A DNA stretch of 9,866 nt from Planctomycetota bacterium (GCA_024641365.1 JAHEDF010000115.1:1-9866); one strand, 5' to 3'. Counted from the stretch's first letter, positions 1 to 6,731 are shown. The notes: generated from the sequence alone by a model not told the origin. Translations and numbers: made by a program.

Positions 1-155
1 GATGCATCCACAATAGATCCACAAACTCATGGTCCTTTTAGGCTCTTTATGGTCTTTCATGCTCAGGCCATTATATGCATAAAACACCGATGTAATCCGC
101 ATTTTAGCCATTCTATAAGGATCTATAAGAGTCCATACAAAATGGCTTTGGCAAT
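1..155. other. Gene-free outer edge of a probable integrated element
   Basis: No plausible coding region or RNA gene is visible here. The stretch is AT-rich. It contains short related words: CATCCAC and GATCCAC near the left edge, and a 10-bp tandem with CTATAAG at 113-119 and 123-129. It ends where the truncated tRNA-Lys sequence begins. Because the downstream side keeps the tRNA 3' half and terminator, this side is inferred to be element DNA. The small repeats could be integrase or excisionase arm sites, but that is a guess. Confidence 0.4.
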
Positions 156-200
156 CTTTTAATCTGTGGGTCCTGGGTTCGAATCCCAGCGAGCGCACCA
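156..200 (+). other. 3' half of tRNA-Lys(UUU), probable integration attachment site
   Basis: Reading 3' from the anticodon loop gives CTTTTAA (156-162, anticodon TTT at 158-160), anticodon-stem 3' strand TCTGT (163-167), variable loop GGGTC, T-stem CTGGG / CCCAG around loop TTCGAAT (173-189), acceptor 3' strand CGAGCGC (190-196), discriminator A and encoded CCA (198-200). The matching 5' parts are absent: upstream GCAAT cannot pair with TCTGT, no D-arm is seen, and no GCGCTCG acceptor strand occurs in 1-155. A cut at the anticodon loop is a classic crossover point for tyrosine integrases, so this is read as one att copy, with the complete tRNA at the far end of the element. A tRNA split by a long intron is possible but less likely. 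Confidence 0.8.
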
Positions 201-203
201 TGA

Positions 204-236
204 CACCCCTCAGTTTTGCTGAGGGGTGCATTTTTT
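204..236 (+). terminator. Intrinsic terminator after tRNA-Lys 3' half
   Basis: A perfect 10-bp stem (CACCCCTCAG at 204-213, CTGAGGGGTG at 219-228) with a 5-nt loop is followed by CA and six T. It starts 4 nt after the CCA end, so it looks like the native tRNA terminator. This supports the view that DNA to the right is chromosome and DNA to the left is inserted. Confidence 0.9.
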
Positions 237-327
237 GCCGAGCAGTGTGGTTATCAGTTGGTACCGATCACAGGCTGCTTTGCATTTCATCGTGCAGATC
301 CTGCTCATGATGGTCTCTGAGGTCATC

Positions 328-612
328 ATGCATCGCAATTTTCAAATTAACAAAATTACTGCCATTCTCATTTATGTCATTTTGTTGACGGTCATTATTG
401 CGGTTTTAGTTGCATATAGTTTATTGCCAAAGTCTGCTCAACGCATTGATGTGATACTCCTCAATCAACCAAAGACAGTGTACTTTACACAAGACACTCA
501 AAAAGGTGGCCTTCATTATGCAATAGATGGCGAATGGTTACGTGTTTATGTCGATGGGAAAATTCATTATTATCCAATTCACGTTATAGAGAAGATTTCA
601 ATACACCCATAA
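328..612 (+). CDS. Small single-pass membrane protein, function unknown
   Basis: I do not recognise this 94-residue protein. A hydrophobic helix spans about residues 10-33. A polar tail of about 60 residues follows, with several strand-like stretches rich in Tyr, Val and Ile (around VYFTQD, HYAIDGEW, VYVDGKIHYY), so the tail probably folds as a small beta domain. Orientation is uncertain. The open frame extends back to 226, but that start lies in the tRNA terminator hairpin. The ATG at 328 has a Shine-Dalgarno TGAGG at 318-322 with 5-nt spacing and is preferred; ATGs at 307 and 310 are alternatives. It is the first gene on the chromosomal side of the attachment site and seems to be transcribed alone. 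Confidence 0.6.
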   Translation: MHRNFQINKITAILIYVILLTVIIAVLVAYSLLPKSAQRIDVILLNQPKTVYFTQDTQKGGLHYAIDGEWLRVYVDGKIHYYPIHVIEKISIHP

Positions 613-635
613 ATAGTCACACATTTTCATGTTTA

Positions 636-672
636 TGCTCCTTGTGACGATGAATTCGGTGAGCACTTTTTT
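636..672 (+). terminator. Weak candidate terminator
   Basis: TGCTC (636-640) can pair with GAGCA (661-665), with possible extra pairs inside. The hairpin is followed by C and six T (667-672). The stem is short and the loop long, so this is only a plausible end for the gene at 328-612. Confidence 0.3.
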
Positions 673-749
673 GATACCTATCTGTAATCGTTGCTTGGCT
701 TTTAATGCCACTGAATTAGACTATTGGTAATTTAACAAAGGATTATCAC

Positions 750-1319
750 ATGAAAAACATCAATGCTCAATGCCGGTCTTTTGTAAAATTAATTATAAAT
801 CGGGTCACACAACTTCTCTTATTGCTCTTATTTGTTGCCCATACCAGTCTTTTTGCCGCAGAAAATCTTAATTCAACTTTACAAACGCATAAATGGGATC
901 GGTTAATTGGCACATGGGTAGATGCCAGCACACAAGGCACATTTCTTAAAACTACGTATGCTTGGAAATTTAAAGATACTGTTATTGAAAATACCGTCAT
1001 TGATGGTCAGGGAAAAAGAACCCATGGCATTATTGGTCGTAATCCCAAAACTGGCGCTATTTTTACGATGTCAGTCAATAGTAGTGGCGGCAGTAGCATT
1101 GGCACTATCACACTCGGAGAAAAACAAGCCGTGTACGATGTTGGATTTGTGACCGAACAAGGTCACGAAGGGAAATTAAAGCTTCTGTTAGAATTCGAAG
1201 ATGATGACACCCTCAATATCATCATTGACGCACCTGAGCCTGTTACGATTAAAATGCACCGCTTAGTGGCACCTGATCTTTTAGGAGGCGATAAACCGAC
1301 AGAGAATCCTGACTTTTAA
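750..1319 (+). CDS. Secreted DUF1579/lipocalin-like protein
   Basis: This is a 189-residue exported protein. Residues 1-36 form a signal peptide: a basic start, a leucine-rich core around 21-30, and a likely cleavage near LFA-AEN. The mature part opens with a short domain start, WDRLIGTWVDAS (49-60), followed by TTYAWKFKD and GIIGRNPKTG. This pattern of a Gly-Thr-Trp near the start of alternating strands resembles small calycin-like or DUF1579-like proteins, which I recall as common in Planctomycetota and Verrucomicrobiota. No catalytic residues can be assigned; a role in binding a small ligand outside the cytoplasm is only a guess. AAGGA at 738-742 sits 7 nt before the ATG and supports the start. 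It appears to be a single-gene unit; a hairpin without a T-run follows at 1335-1355. Confidence 0.65.
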   Translation: MKNINAQCRSFVKLIINRVTQLLLLLLFVAHTSLFAAENLNSTLQTHKWDRLIGTWVDASTQGTFLKTTYAWKFKDTVIENTVIDGQGKRTHGIIGRNPKTGAIFTMSVNSSGGSSIGTITLGEKQAVYDVGFVTEQGHEGKLKLLLEFEDDDTLNIIIDAPEPVTIKMHRLVAPDLLGGDKPTENPDF

Positions 1320-1401
1320 CATAGGTGTGCTTGCAAAGGTCACTGAAGTGACTTTGACATTATTCCTCCGACATAATCGACATTCGCCATTCTATCGGCA
1401 C

Positions 1402-1435
1402 TTGGCAAAATGCGGACATGTTTATACTTGAGCTA
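1402..1435 (+). promoter_or_regulatory. Candidate promoter giving a leaderless phosphatase mRNA
   Basis: TTGGCA (1402-1407) and TATACT (1423-1428) are separated by 15 bp. Transcription would begin about 7 nt after the -10, which is the ATG itself (1435). No Shine-Dalgarno lies between. The same layout with nearly the same bases, TATACT-GAGCT-ATGA, recurs before the esterase gene at 4102-4119. Confidence 0.45.
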
Positions 1436-2052
1436 TGAAAAGAATCAGTCGCTTCTTTGTCGTAATTTTGTGTAACATTTGTTGCTGGTGGCTAATCAGC
1501 AATGATGTCGCGATCAGTGCAGAAAAACCTGCGTTAAGCTCGGAGATTCGCGTGCGTCCAGCGCAATGGGCGCAACCAATAATAGGCACAGAATTAGAAA
1601 ATTTCCATGTCGTTGCGCACGGTATTTATCGCTCAGGTCAACCATCTTCCAAAGATTTAAAGACCTTAGTGGAAAAAATGGGCTTTAAATCGGTACTGTG
1701 TCTGCGTGATTATCACGACGATAGCGATGAAGCAGAAGGTCTAGCACTTGCGCTTTATCGCATAGAAATGGAAGCCGATGAGATTGAGCCAGAAAAAATT
1801 GCCAAAGCCTTACAAATAATTAATGATGCGCCCAAACCGCTATTAATTCATTGTTGGCACGGTTCAGATCGCACCGGATTGGTTTGCGCTTCGTATCGCA
1901 TGTCAGTTCAAAGCTGGGACGCCAAAGCAGCTGTGGATGAATTAATTAATGGCGGTTTTGGTTATCACTATAAATTATTTCCTGGCATAGCGACGTGGTT
2001 ACAATCAGGCGCCATAAAACCGGGGCAACCATTTACCGGGAAAGCGCCATGA
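1435..2052 (+). CDS. Exported dual-specificity-type protein/lipid phosphatase
   Basis: This 205-residue protein has a signal peptide or N-terminal anchor (residues about 5-28: FFVVILCNICCWWLI, possible cleavage at AISA-EKP), followed by a cysteine phosphatase domain. The P-loop is HCWHGSDRTG, with nucleophile C140 and arginine R146 (Cx5R). The upstream block YRSGQPSSKDL (65-75) and the LRDYHDD segment (90-96), which should carry the general acid aspartate, match the compact dual-specificity phosphatase group that acts on phosphoproteins, phospholipids or inositol phosphates. Its stop codon overlaps the start of the glycolipid glycosyltransferase gene (ATGA), so the two are co-translated; a lipid-phosphate substrate is therefore inferred, not shown. 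No Shine-Dalgarno precedes the start, and translation may be leaderless. The three cysteines in the N-terminal helix do not form an obvious lipobox. Confidence 0.8.
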   Translation: MKRISRFFVVILCNICCWWLISNDVAISAEKPALSSEIRVRPAQWAQPIIGTELENFHVVAHGIYRSGQPSSKDLKTLVEKMGFKSVLCLRDYHDDSDEAEGLALALYRIEMEADEIEPEKIAKALQIINDAPKPLLIHCWHGSDRTGLVCASYRMSVQSWDAKAAVDELINGGFGYHYKLFPGIATWLQSGAIKPGQPFTGKAP

Positions 2053-3173
2053 CCACTCCGAGAAAATTACTCGTTTTGAGCGTTTCCGCTGGAGCTGGGC
2101 ATGTGCGCGCTGCGCAGGCCTTAGTGACCACTGCCGAGCAACGTTATCCGCAAACCGAAGCTATTCATGTCGATGTCATGGACTATGTGCCAAAACTATT
2201 TCGAAAAATATACGCAGAAAAATACGTCGATATCGTTAATCGCCATCCTGCATTATGGGGGTATTTATATCATACCGCCGATAAAGCACGGCCCGATTCT
2301 AAACTCACTAAATTACGCCAAATCGTGGAAAAGTTAAATACGCGTGCACTCATGAAGCACATTGAGCAACTTGCGCCAGATGCTGTTATTTGTACACATT
2401 TTTTGCCTGCACAATTATTGTCACGCTTAAAAGCTAAAAATAAATTTCCACAACCAGTGTGGGTGGTTGTAACCGATTTCGATGTCCATTCCTTGTGGAT
2501 TCATCCACGTATGACCGGTTATTTTGCCGCGGCTGAAGAAATTGCCTGGCGCATGAAAGAACGCGGCCTGGAAGACACCCGCATTGAGGTGACCGGCATT
2601 CCTATCATGCCTGTTTTTAGTCAGCAGCATGATCGATTACAGTGCGCGAAAGCCCTGGGTTTAAATCCTAAATTAACAACACTCTTAGTTATGTCTGGCG
2701 GCTTAGGCGTGGGTGCAATTGATCAATTGTGTGAACGCATTTTGCGCATTCCCGGAAACCATCAAGTTGTGGCCTTAGCTGGACGCAATGCCGCACTACT
2801 CGAAAAATTACAAAAAATTGCTGGGAAATTTTCGGGACGATTATTTCCCCATGGTTTTACCAAAACGATTGAGCAGATTATGGCTTGCGCGGATATAGCC
2901 GTGACAAAACCTGGTGGGCTGACCTCATCAGAATGTCTTGCAATGGGTTTACCTATGTTGGTAGTTTCCCCGATCCCAGGACAAGAAGAACGTAATACAG
3001 ATTACTTATTAGAAGCAGGCGCTGCCTTAAAGGCGCATGATTTGGCTGGTGTCGAATATCGTGTACGAGAAATATTAAAACAACCAACGCGTTTGACAGA
3101 CATGCATAAACGCGCACAGGCTGTTGCGACACCACATGCTGCACAAGCGATCTTAAAACATGTTTTGGGCTAA
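2049..3173 (+). CDS. MGDG synthase/UgtP-type glycolipid glycosyltransferase
   Basis: This 374-residue protein is a GT28-fold glycosyltransferase. The N-terminal MGDG-synthase domain begins with VLSVSAGAGHVRAAQAL (9-25), the glycine-rich lipid-acceptor loop, and includes VVTDFDVHSLW (140-150) and VTGIPI (181-186). The C-terminal nucleotide-sugar half carries MSGGLG (215-220) and the donor-binding KPGGLTSSECLAMGLP (287-302), then PGQEERN (310-316). Family members transfer glucose or galactose from a UDP-sugar to diacylglycerol on the cytoplasmic face of the membrane; which sugar is used here cannot be told. The length fits the family. The open frame extends upstream to 1995, but ATG 2049 overlaps the phosphatase stop (ATGA) and places the glycine-rich motif at its usual distance from the N-terminus, so it is chosen. 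MurG-like activity is less likely, given the MGDG-type N-terminus. Confidence 0.85.
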   Translation: MTTPRKLLVLSVSAGAGHVRAAQALVTTAEQRYPQTEAIHVDVMDYVPKLFRKIYAEKYVDIVNRHPALWGYLYHTADKARPDSKLTKLRQIVEKLNTRALMKHIEQLAPDAVICTHFLPAQLLSRLKAKNKFPQPVWVVVTDFDVHSLWIHPRMTGYFAAAEEIAWRMKERGLEDTRIEVTGIPIMPVFSQQHDRLQCAKALGLNPKLTTLLVMSGGLGVGAIDQLCERILRIPGNHQVVALAGRNAALLEKLQKIAGKFSGRLFPHGFTKTIEQIMACADIAVTKPGGLTSSECLAMGLPMLVVSPIPGQEERNTDYLLEAGAALKAHDLAGVEYRVREILKQPTRLTDMHKRAQAVATPHAAQAILKHVLG

Positions 3174-3195
3174 CGGCACTATTTATTAAAATTTT

Positions 3196-3223
3196 CTTCG
3201 CTACATCTTCGCTACATTGTAGC
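3196..3223. repeat. 11-bp tandem repeat plus palindrome, operator-like
   Basis: CTTCGCTACAT occurs twice in perfect tandem (3196-3206, 3207-3217). The second copy runs into an inverted repeat, GCTACA-T-TGTAGC (3211-3223). The 11-bp period is about one helical turn. The cluster lies 22 bp before the DUF2071-like start and could bind a regulator of that gene. No clear promoter hexamers could be placed around it. Confidence 0.45.
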
Positions 3224-3245
3224 ACTCATAAATGAGGAAATTGCC

Positions 3246-4016
3246 ATGACGGTATCCTGTGACCTTGCACCAACTGATCGATTAACTGGTATGCATATGG
3301 TTGGAACCGTAGTGCGACGATTCCTTATCAGCTATCCTGTTTCGCCTGATAAATTACAATCATTTTTGCCTCCCGGGGCAGAATTGTCACTACATAATAA
3401 TATGGCGTGGGTATCCGACTGTTTTGTGCATATGAATGATATGCATATGCACATGATGCCTGCCTGTTTTGGTATGGGCTTTAATTATTTAATCCATCGT
3501 ACGCGCGCACGTTTACCTTTTCCTGATGGCAAATTGCGTGAAGCGGTTTTAGTACTGCAACCGAACATCAATCAACCGTTATTAAGCACTTTCGGTGGAT
3601 TAATGACGGGGGTTAATTTTAATAATGCCGATATAAATTTTAGTGAAGATAACGACAAATGGCACATCACCATGCATAAAAATAATGAATTAGTATATGA
3701 TGCCGACATTTTAAAAGCGAGCGTGTCAGAATCGATTCCGCAAAACTCTCAATTTGAAAACGCTAGCAGCGCGGATGATTTTTTACTCGGTGTTTCATTT
3801 GGCGGACAATATACCACAGGTAGCTCACACTTAAAACTCTTGCCCGAAACGCACGAACCATGGACAACTTTGGCTGGTTCGGCGGTCATTCATAAACATG
3901 CGTATGCAGAGAGCTTGCTTGGCGAACCAATCATTGCCGATCATGTAATAACCATGACCAATATTCCCCATTATTTTGGCATAACACCACTTGTGTCTGA
4001 TTTGTCTAAATCCTAA
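3246..4016 (+). CDS. DUF2071-like (YqjF/acetoacetate-decarboxylase-fold-like) protein
   Basis: This is a 256-residue cytoplasmic protein without signal peptide or membrane segments. The pattern VSPDKLQSFLPPGAELSL (32-49), then MAWVSDCFVHM (53-63) and GFNYLIHRTRARL (78-90), resembles DUF2071/COG3361. That family has an acetoacetate-decarboxylase-like beta fold and no settled function. A late HEPW-type segment, ETHEPWTTL, is also in keeping. An odd feature is a run dense in His and Met at 62-71 (HMNDMHMHMM), which could bind a soft metal. GAGG (3234-3237) lies 8 nt before the ATG and fixes the start. The gene has its own upstream repeat cluster, so it is probably separate from the preceding glycosyltransferase operon 72 nt away. 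The family assignment is from memory and moderately sure. Confidence 0.6.
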   Translation: MTVSCDLAPTDRLTGMHMVGTVVRRFLISYPVSPDKLQSFLPPGAELSLHNNMAWVSDCFVHMNDMHMHMMPACFGMGFNYLIHRTRARLPFPDGKLREAVLVLQPNINQPLLSTFGGLMTGVNFNNADINFSEDNDKWHITMHKNNELVYDADILKASVSESIPQNSQFENASSADDFLLGVSFGGQYTTGSSHLKLLPETHEPWTTLAGSAVIHKHAYAESLLGEPIIADHVITMTNIPHYFGITPLVSDLSKS

Positions 4017-4078
4017 TACTTTCACCCAAAACGTTAATTACGTGCAAATATTGGCGTTTTCCGGCCCTTCTTTGTTGG

Positions 4079-4116
4079 TTGCTGATTTGTTCATTCTTCT
4101 CTATACTCTGAGCTTA
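4079..4116 (+). promoter_or_regulatory. Candidate promoter giving a leaderless esterase mRNA
   Basis: TTGCTG (4079-4084) and TATACT (4102-4107) are 17 bp apart. The start of transcription would fall at about 4115, at the ATG (4116). No Shine-Dalgarno is seen. The -10 and start region closely matches that of the phosphatase gene at 1423-1438. Confidence 0.5.
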
Positions 4117-4940
4117 TGACTATGACAAATAATCATTTTATTCTATTGTGTTTTTTAACACTCTCGCTTATTGCGCCATCTGCGCATGCCGCTGCATTTG
4201 ATGTGTATTTATTGGCTGGCCAATCAAATATGGATGGACGCGGAAATGCCACCGATTTAGAACCCGCACTCCAAAAACCAAATCCACACGTATTAATCTG
4301 GTATCGTAATCCACCTGCCGATAGTGCTGCATGGAAACCATTAGCTCCTGGATTTAGCATCCCTCCCAAACATAAAACAGGATTACCCAGTCCTACATTT
4401 GGTCCCGAAATAGGTTTCGCAAAAACATTGCTAGAAAAAAATCCACAACAACGTATCGGAATTATTAAAGGATCAAAAGGCGGAACATCTATAGAACAGT
4501 GGTCCCCAGGAACAGATGGGGATGTCGAGAGTCGTGGTATATGCTACAAGTATTTAATGGAAACCATAACTATGGCCAAGGCAGCCCTACAGGAACAAGG
4601 GCACACCATGACCATTCGCGCTATTTTATGGCATCAAGGGGAATCGAATTCCAAAAATAGTACAGAGGAATACCAAAATAAATTACTGACATTAATTAGT
4701 CGTTTTCGTGAGGATCTGCAATTACCTGACCTTCCCTTCTTTGTTGGTGAAGTCTTTGATAATGGCAAACGAGATTCCGTACGAGCCGCGCAAAAAGCTC
4801 TACCACATGTAATAAAACACGTCTATTTCGTGAGTGCCGACGGCCTCACCACGCACGACAGTGGGACACATTTTGACGCCAAAAGTCAGTTGGAGATCGG
4901 CAAACGTTTTGCTGATGCTTGGTTAACTTGTGCGAAATAA
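4116..4940 (+). CDS. Secreted sialate O-acetylesterase family (SGNH) hydrolase
   Basis: This 274-residue exported esterase has a signal peptide at residues 1-25 (core FILLCFLTLSLIAP, cleavage near AHA-AAF). The SGNH/SASA blocks are in order: YLLAGQSNMDGRG (31-43) with nucleophile S37, GSKGGTS (119-125) supplying the oxyanion glycine, WHQGESN (172-178), and a C-terminal THDSGTHFDAKSQ (246-258) with catalytic H252 and a nearby Asp, probably D248. Members remove O-acetyl groups from sialic acids, xylans and other acetylated glycans; substrate cannot be chosen from sequence. The ATG at 4122 is an alternative start, but 4116 fits the promoter spacing. It is followed 123 nt later by an exported sulfatase in the same direction, which suggests a common role in degrading decorated polysaccharides. 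Length is typical of the single-domain form. Confidence 0.85.
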   Translation: MTMTNNHFILLCFLTLSLIAPSAHAAAFDVYLLAGQSNMDGRGNATDLEPALQKPNPHVLIWYRNPPADSAAWKPLAPGFSIPPKHKTGLPSPTFGPEIGFAKTLLEKNPQQRIGIIKGSKGGTSIEQWSPGTDGDVESRGICYKYLMETITMAKAALQEQGHTMTIRAILWHQGESNSKNSTEEYQNKLLTLISRFREDLQLPDLPFFVGEVFDNGKRDSVRAAQKALPHVIKHVYFVSADGLTTHDSGTHFDAKSQLEIGKRFADAWLTCAK

Positions 4941-5063
4941 TGAATTATTAGCGAAATTATCGACATTTTACTGTAGGATAATACTGCGTTGTCGCGATTC
5001 ACAGAACTATATGTTCCAGCGATCTTCATTTCCACTTCAAACTAACGTCATGCAGGATCTTTT

Positions 5064-6557
5064 ATGGTGCGCTTTTCATTAATCACATCAGTTATTATTA
5101 TAATTGCGCTCTTTGCCACATCAGCACTAGCAGCACAAGATAATCGTCCAAATATCATCGTTATATTAAGTGATGACTTAGGGTTTTCCGATCTTGGCTG
5201 TTATGGCAGCGAAATTGAGACGCCCACACTTGACCGATTGGCAACACAAGGTCTTAGATTCAATCAGTTTTATAATTGTGCAAAATGTGAATCAACGCGA
5301 TCCACGCTTCTCACTGGCATTTATCACAATGAAGCAAATGTCGCCGCATTAGCAAATAGTCGCACTATTGCTGAAACGATGCAAGCTGCTGGTTATCACA
5401 CAATCATGTCCGGCAAATGGCACATGTCGCAAGAGCCCACTGACCGCGGATTCGAACGTTATTTTGGCCATTTATCTGGTGCGACTAATTTTTTTGTCGG
5501 CGATAAGACCTTTCGTCTCGATGGCAAACCATTTGATATCCCAAAAGATTTTTACACGACTGACGCATTTACTGATTATGCTATCCAATTTATCAAAGAA
5601 CGCCCTGTAGAAAAACCATTCTTTTTCTACCTCGCTTACAATGCACCACATTATCCATTACAAGCCCCAGAAGAAGATGTGAAGAAATATATGTCGACCT
5701 ATAAAGTCGGTTGGGACGTATTGAGAAAACAACGTTACGAAAAACAAAAAGCTTTAGGCCTTTTTGAAAAACAATGGAAATTAAGCCCGCGTCCAGATGA
5801 CGTGGCCGCGTGGGATACGGTGAGTGCAGAAGATAAAGCATGGGAAGAAATACGTATGGCTACTTTTGCTGCCATGGTTGATCGCATGGATCGCCAAATT
5901 GGACGTCTGGTGGCTTTTTTAGAAGACACTAAACAAATAGACAATACACTTATCATGTTTTTATCAGATAATGGCGCCTGTCCATTTGAACGAACCAAAG
6001 GCAAAGAATTTAAACCATGGGATTCACGCTCCTATTGGACCTACGACAAAGGATGGGCGCATGTCGGAAATACACCATTTCGCTGGTACAAGCAAAACCA
6101 ACATGAAGGCGGCATTTCAACGCCTATGATCGCTCATTGGCCAAAAGGAATCACGGCCAAACCAGGCAGTATCACCAATCAAGTTGCGCACTTAGTTGAT
6201 ATCTATGCCACCGCAATGGATCTCGCGGGCACCACTCGTCCAGATACTTTTGAAGGGAAAGAATTAAAACCATTGCGCGGGTTATCCATGACCCCCATAT
6301 TTAAAGGCGAAACCCGCACCCCGCATGAAGCATTATATTTTGATTTTGCTAATAAAAATCATGCGCTGCGCATGGGGCAGTATAAATTAGTTGCGGTTAA
6401 TGGCGGAGCATGGGAACTCTACGACATGTCGGTTGATCGCTCAGAATTACACAATTTAGCGAAAGACATGCCGGACCGCGTAGCGAGTATGGAAGCAAAA
6501 TGGACTGAATGGGCACAACAAGCTGGCGTAATTAAAGGCAAGAAGAATAAAAAATAA
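5064..6557 (+). CDS. Exported type I sulfatase (alkaline-phosphatase superfamily)
   Basis: This 497-residue protein begins with a signal peptide (residues 1-24, SLITSVIIIIALFATSALAA). Landmarks of formylglycine sulfatases follow: metal aspartates in ILSDDLG (D37, D38), the modification site CESTR (C75, R79) inside KCESTRSTLLTG, SGKWHMS (K118, H120), NAPHYPL (H196), metal pair FLSDNG (D302, N303) and NTPFRWYKQNQHEGG with K343. C75 would be converted to formylglycine by a maturase encoded elsewhere. The site reads C-x-S-x-R, not the usual C-x-P/A-x-R. The enzyme should hydrolyse sulfate esters outside the cytoplasm, probably on polysaccharides given the neighbouring esterase; arylsulfatase activity is equally possible. 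The C-terminal tail is lysine-rich. AGGA at 5054-5057 lies 6 nt before the ATG. Length is normal and all core residues are present. Confidence 0.9.
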   Translation: MVRFSLITSVIIIIALFATSALAAQDNRPNIIVILSDDLGFSDLGCYGSEIETPTLDRLATQGLRFNQFYNCAKCESTRSTLLTGIYHNEANVAALANSRTIAETMQAAGYHTIMSGKWHMSQEPTDRGFERYFGHLSGATNFFVGDKTFRLDGKPFDIPKDFYTTDAFTDYAIQFIKERPVEKPFFFYLAYNAPHYPLQAPEEDVKKYMSTYKVGWDVLRKQRYEKQKALGLFEKQWKLSPRPDDVAAWDTVSAEDKAWEEIRMATFAAMVDRMDRQIGRLVAFLEDTKQIDNTLIMFLSDNGACPFERTKGKEFKPWDSRSYWTYDKGWAHVGNTPFRWYKQNQHEGGISTPMIAHWPKGITAKPGSITNQVAHLVDIYATAMDLAGTTRPDTFEGKELKPLRGLSMTPIFKGETRTPHEALYFDFANKNHALRMGQYKLVAVNGGAWELYDMSVDRSELHNLAKDMPDRVASMEAKWTEWAQQAGVIKGKKNKK

Positions 6558-6614
6558 CGTAAGAAACTACTTCTACTAATTCCGCCTCAAATCATCCGTA
6601 ATGGCAACAGATTA

Positions 6615-6713
6615 ACATGGAGAACCAGAGAACCGAAGAGGAAAGCTGTGCTTTTTTTCAATAACCACAGGATTTCCACCTTGGTATTTCTCCGTTTCTC
6701 CGGTCCTCCATGT
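6615..6713. repeat. 99-nt imperfect inverted repeat, REP/MITE-like
   Basis: The left arm ACATGGAGAACCAGAGAACC (6615-6634) matches the reverse complement of the right arm ending CCTCCATGT (about 6687-6713) with a few mismatches. The inner arms GGAAA / TTTCC and CTGTG / CACAG (6640-6677) extend the fold. Each outer arm has an 8-bp tandem: GGAGAACC, AGAGAACC on the left and TTTCTCCG twice (6687-6702) on the right. It lies in the gene-free stretch between convergent genes, where dispersed palindromic elements tend to persist. Its copy number elsewhere is unknown from here. Confidence 0.6.
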
Positions 6714-6731
6714 AAGTGTCTTATTATTTAG

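Noticed and set aside
121..200. Complete tRNA gene
   Set aside because: No D-arm, no 5' anticodon strand and no 5' acceptor strand are present; only the 3' half pairs correctly.
226..327. Upstream extension of the small membrane protein to ATG 226
   Set aside because: That start lies in the tRNA terminator hairpin and has no ribosome site, while ATG 328 has a good one.
1354..1382. TTGACA as a -35 box for the phosphatase gene
   Set aside because: No -10 sequence at the right distance; CATAAT is only 12 bp away.
1995..2048. Upstream extension of the glycosyltransferase frame
   Set aside because: It would overlap the phosphatase end by 58 nt, and the added residues do not resemble the family N-terminus.
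4029..4062. AAAACG / CGTTTT inverted repeat as terminator of the DUF2071 gene
   Set aside because: Only six weak pairs with a loop over 20 nt and no T-run.
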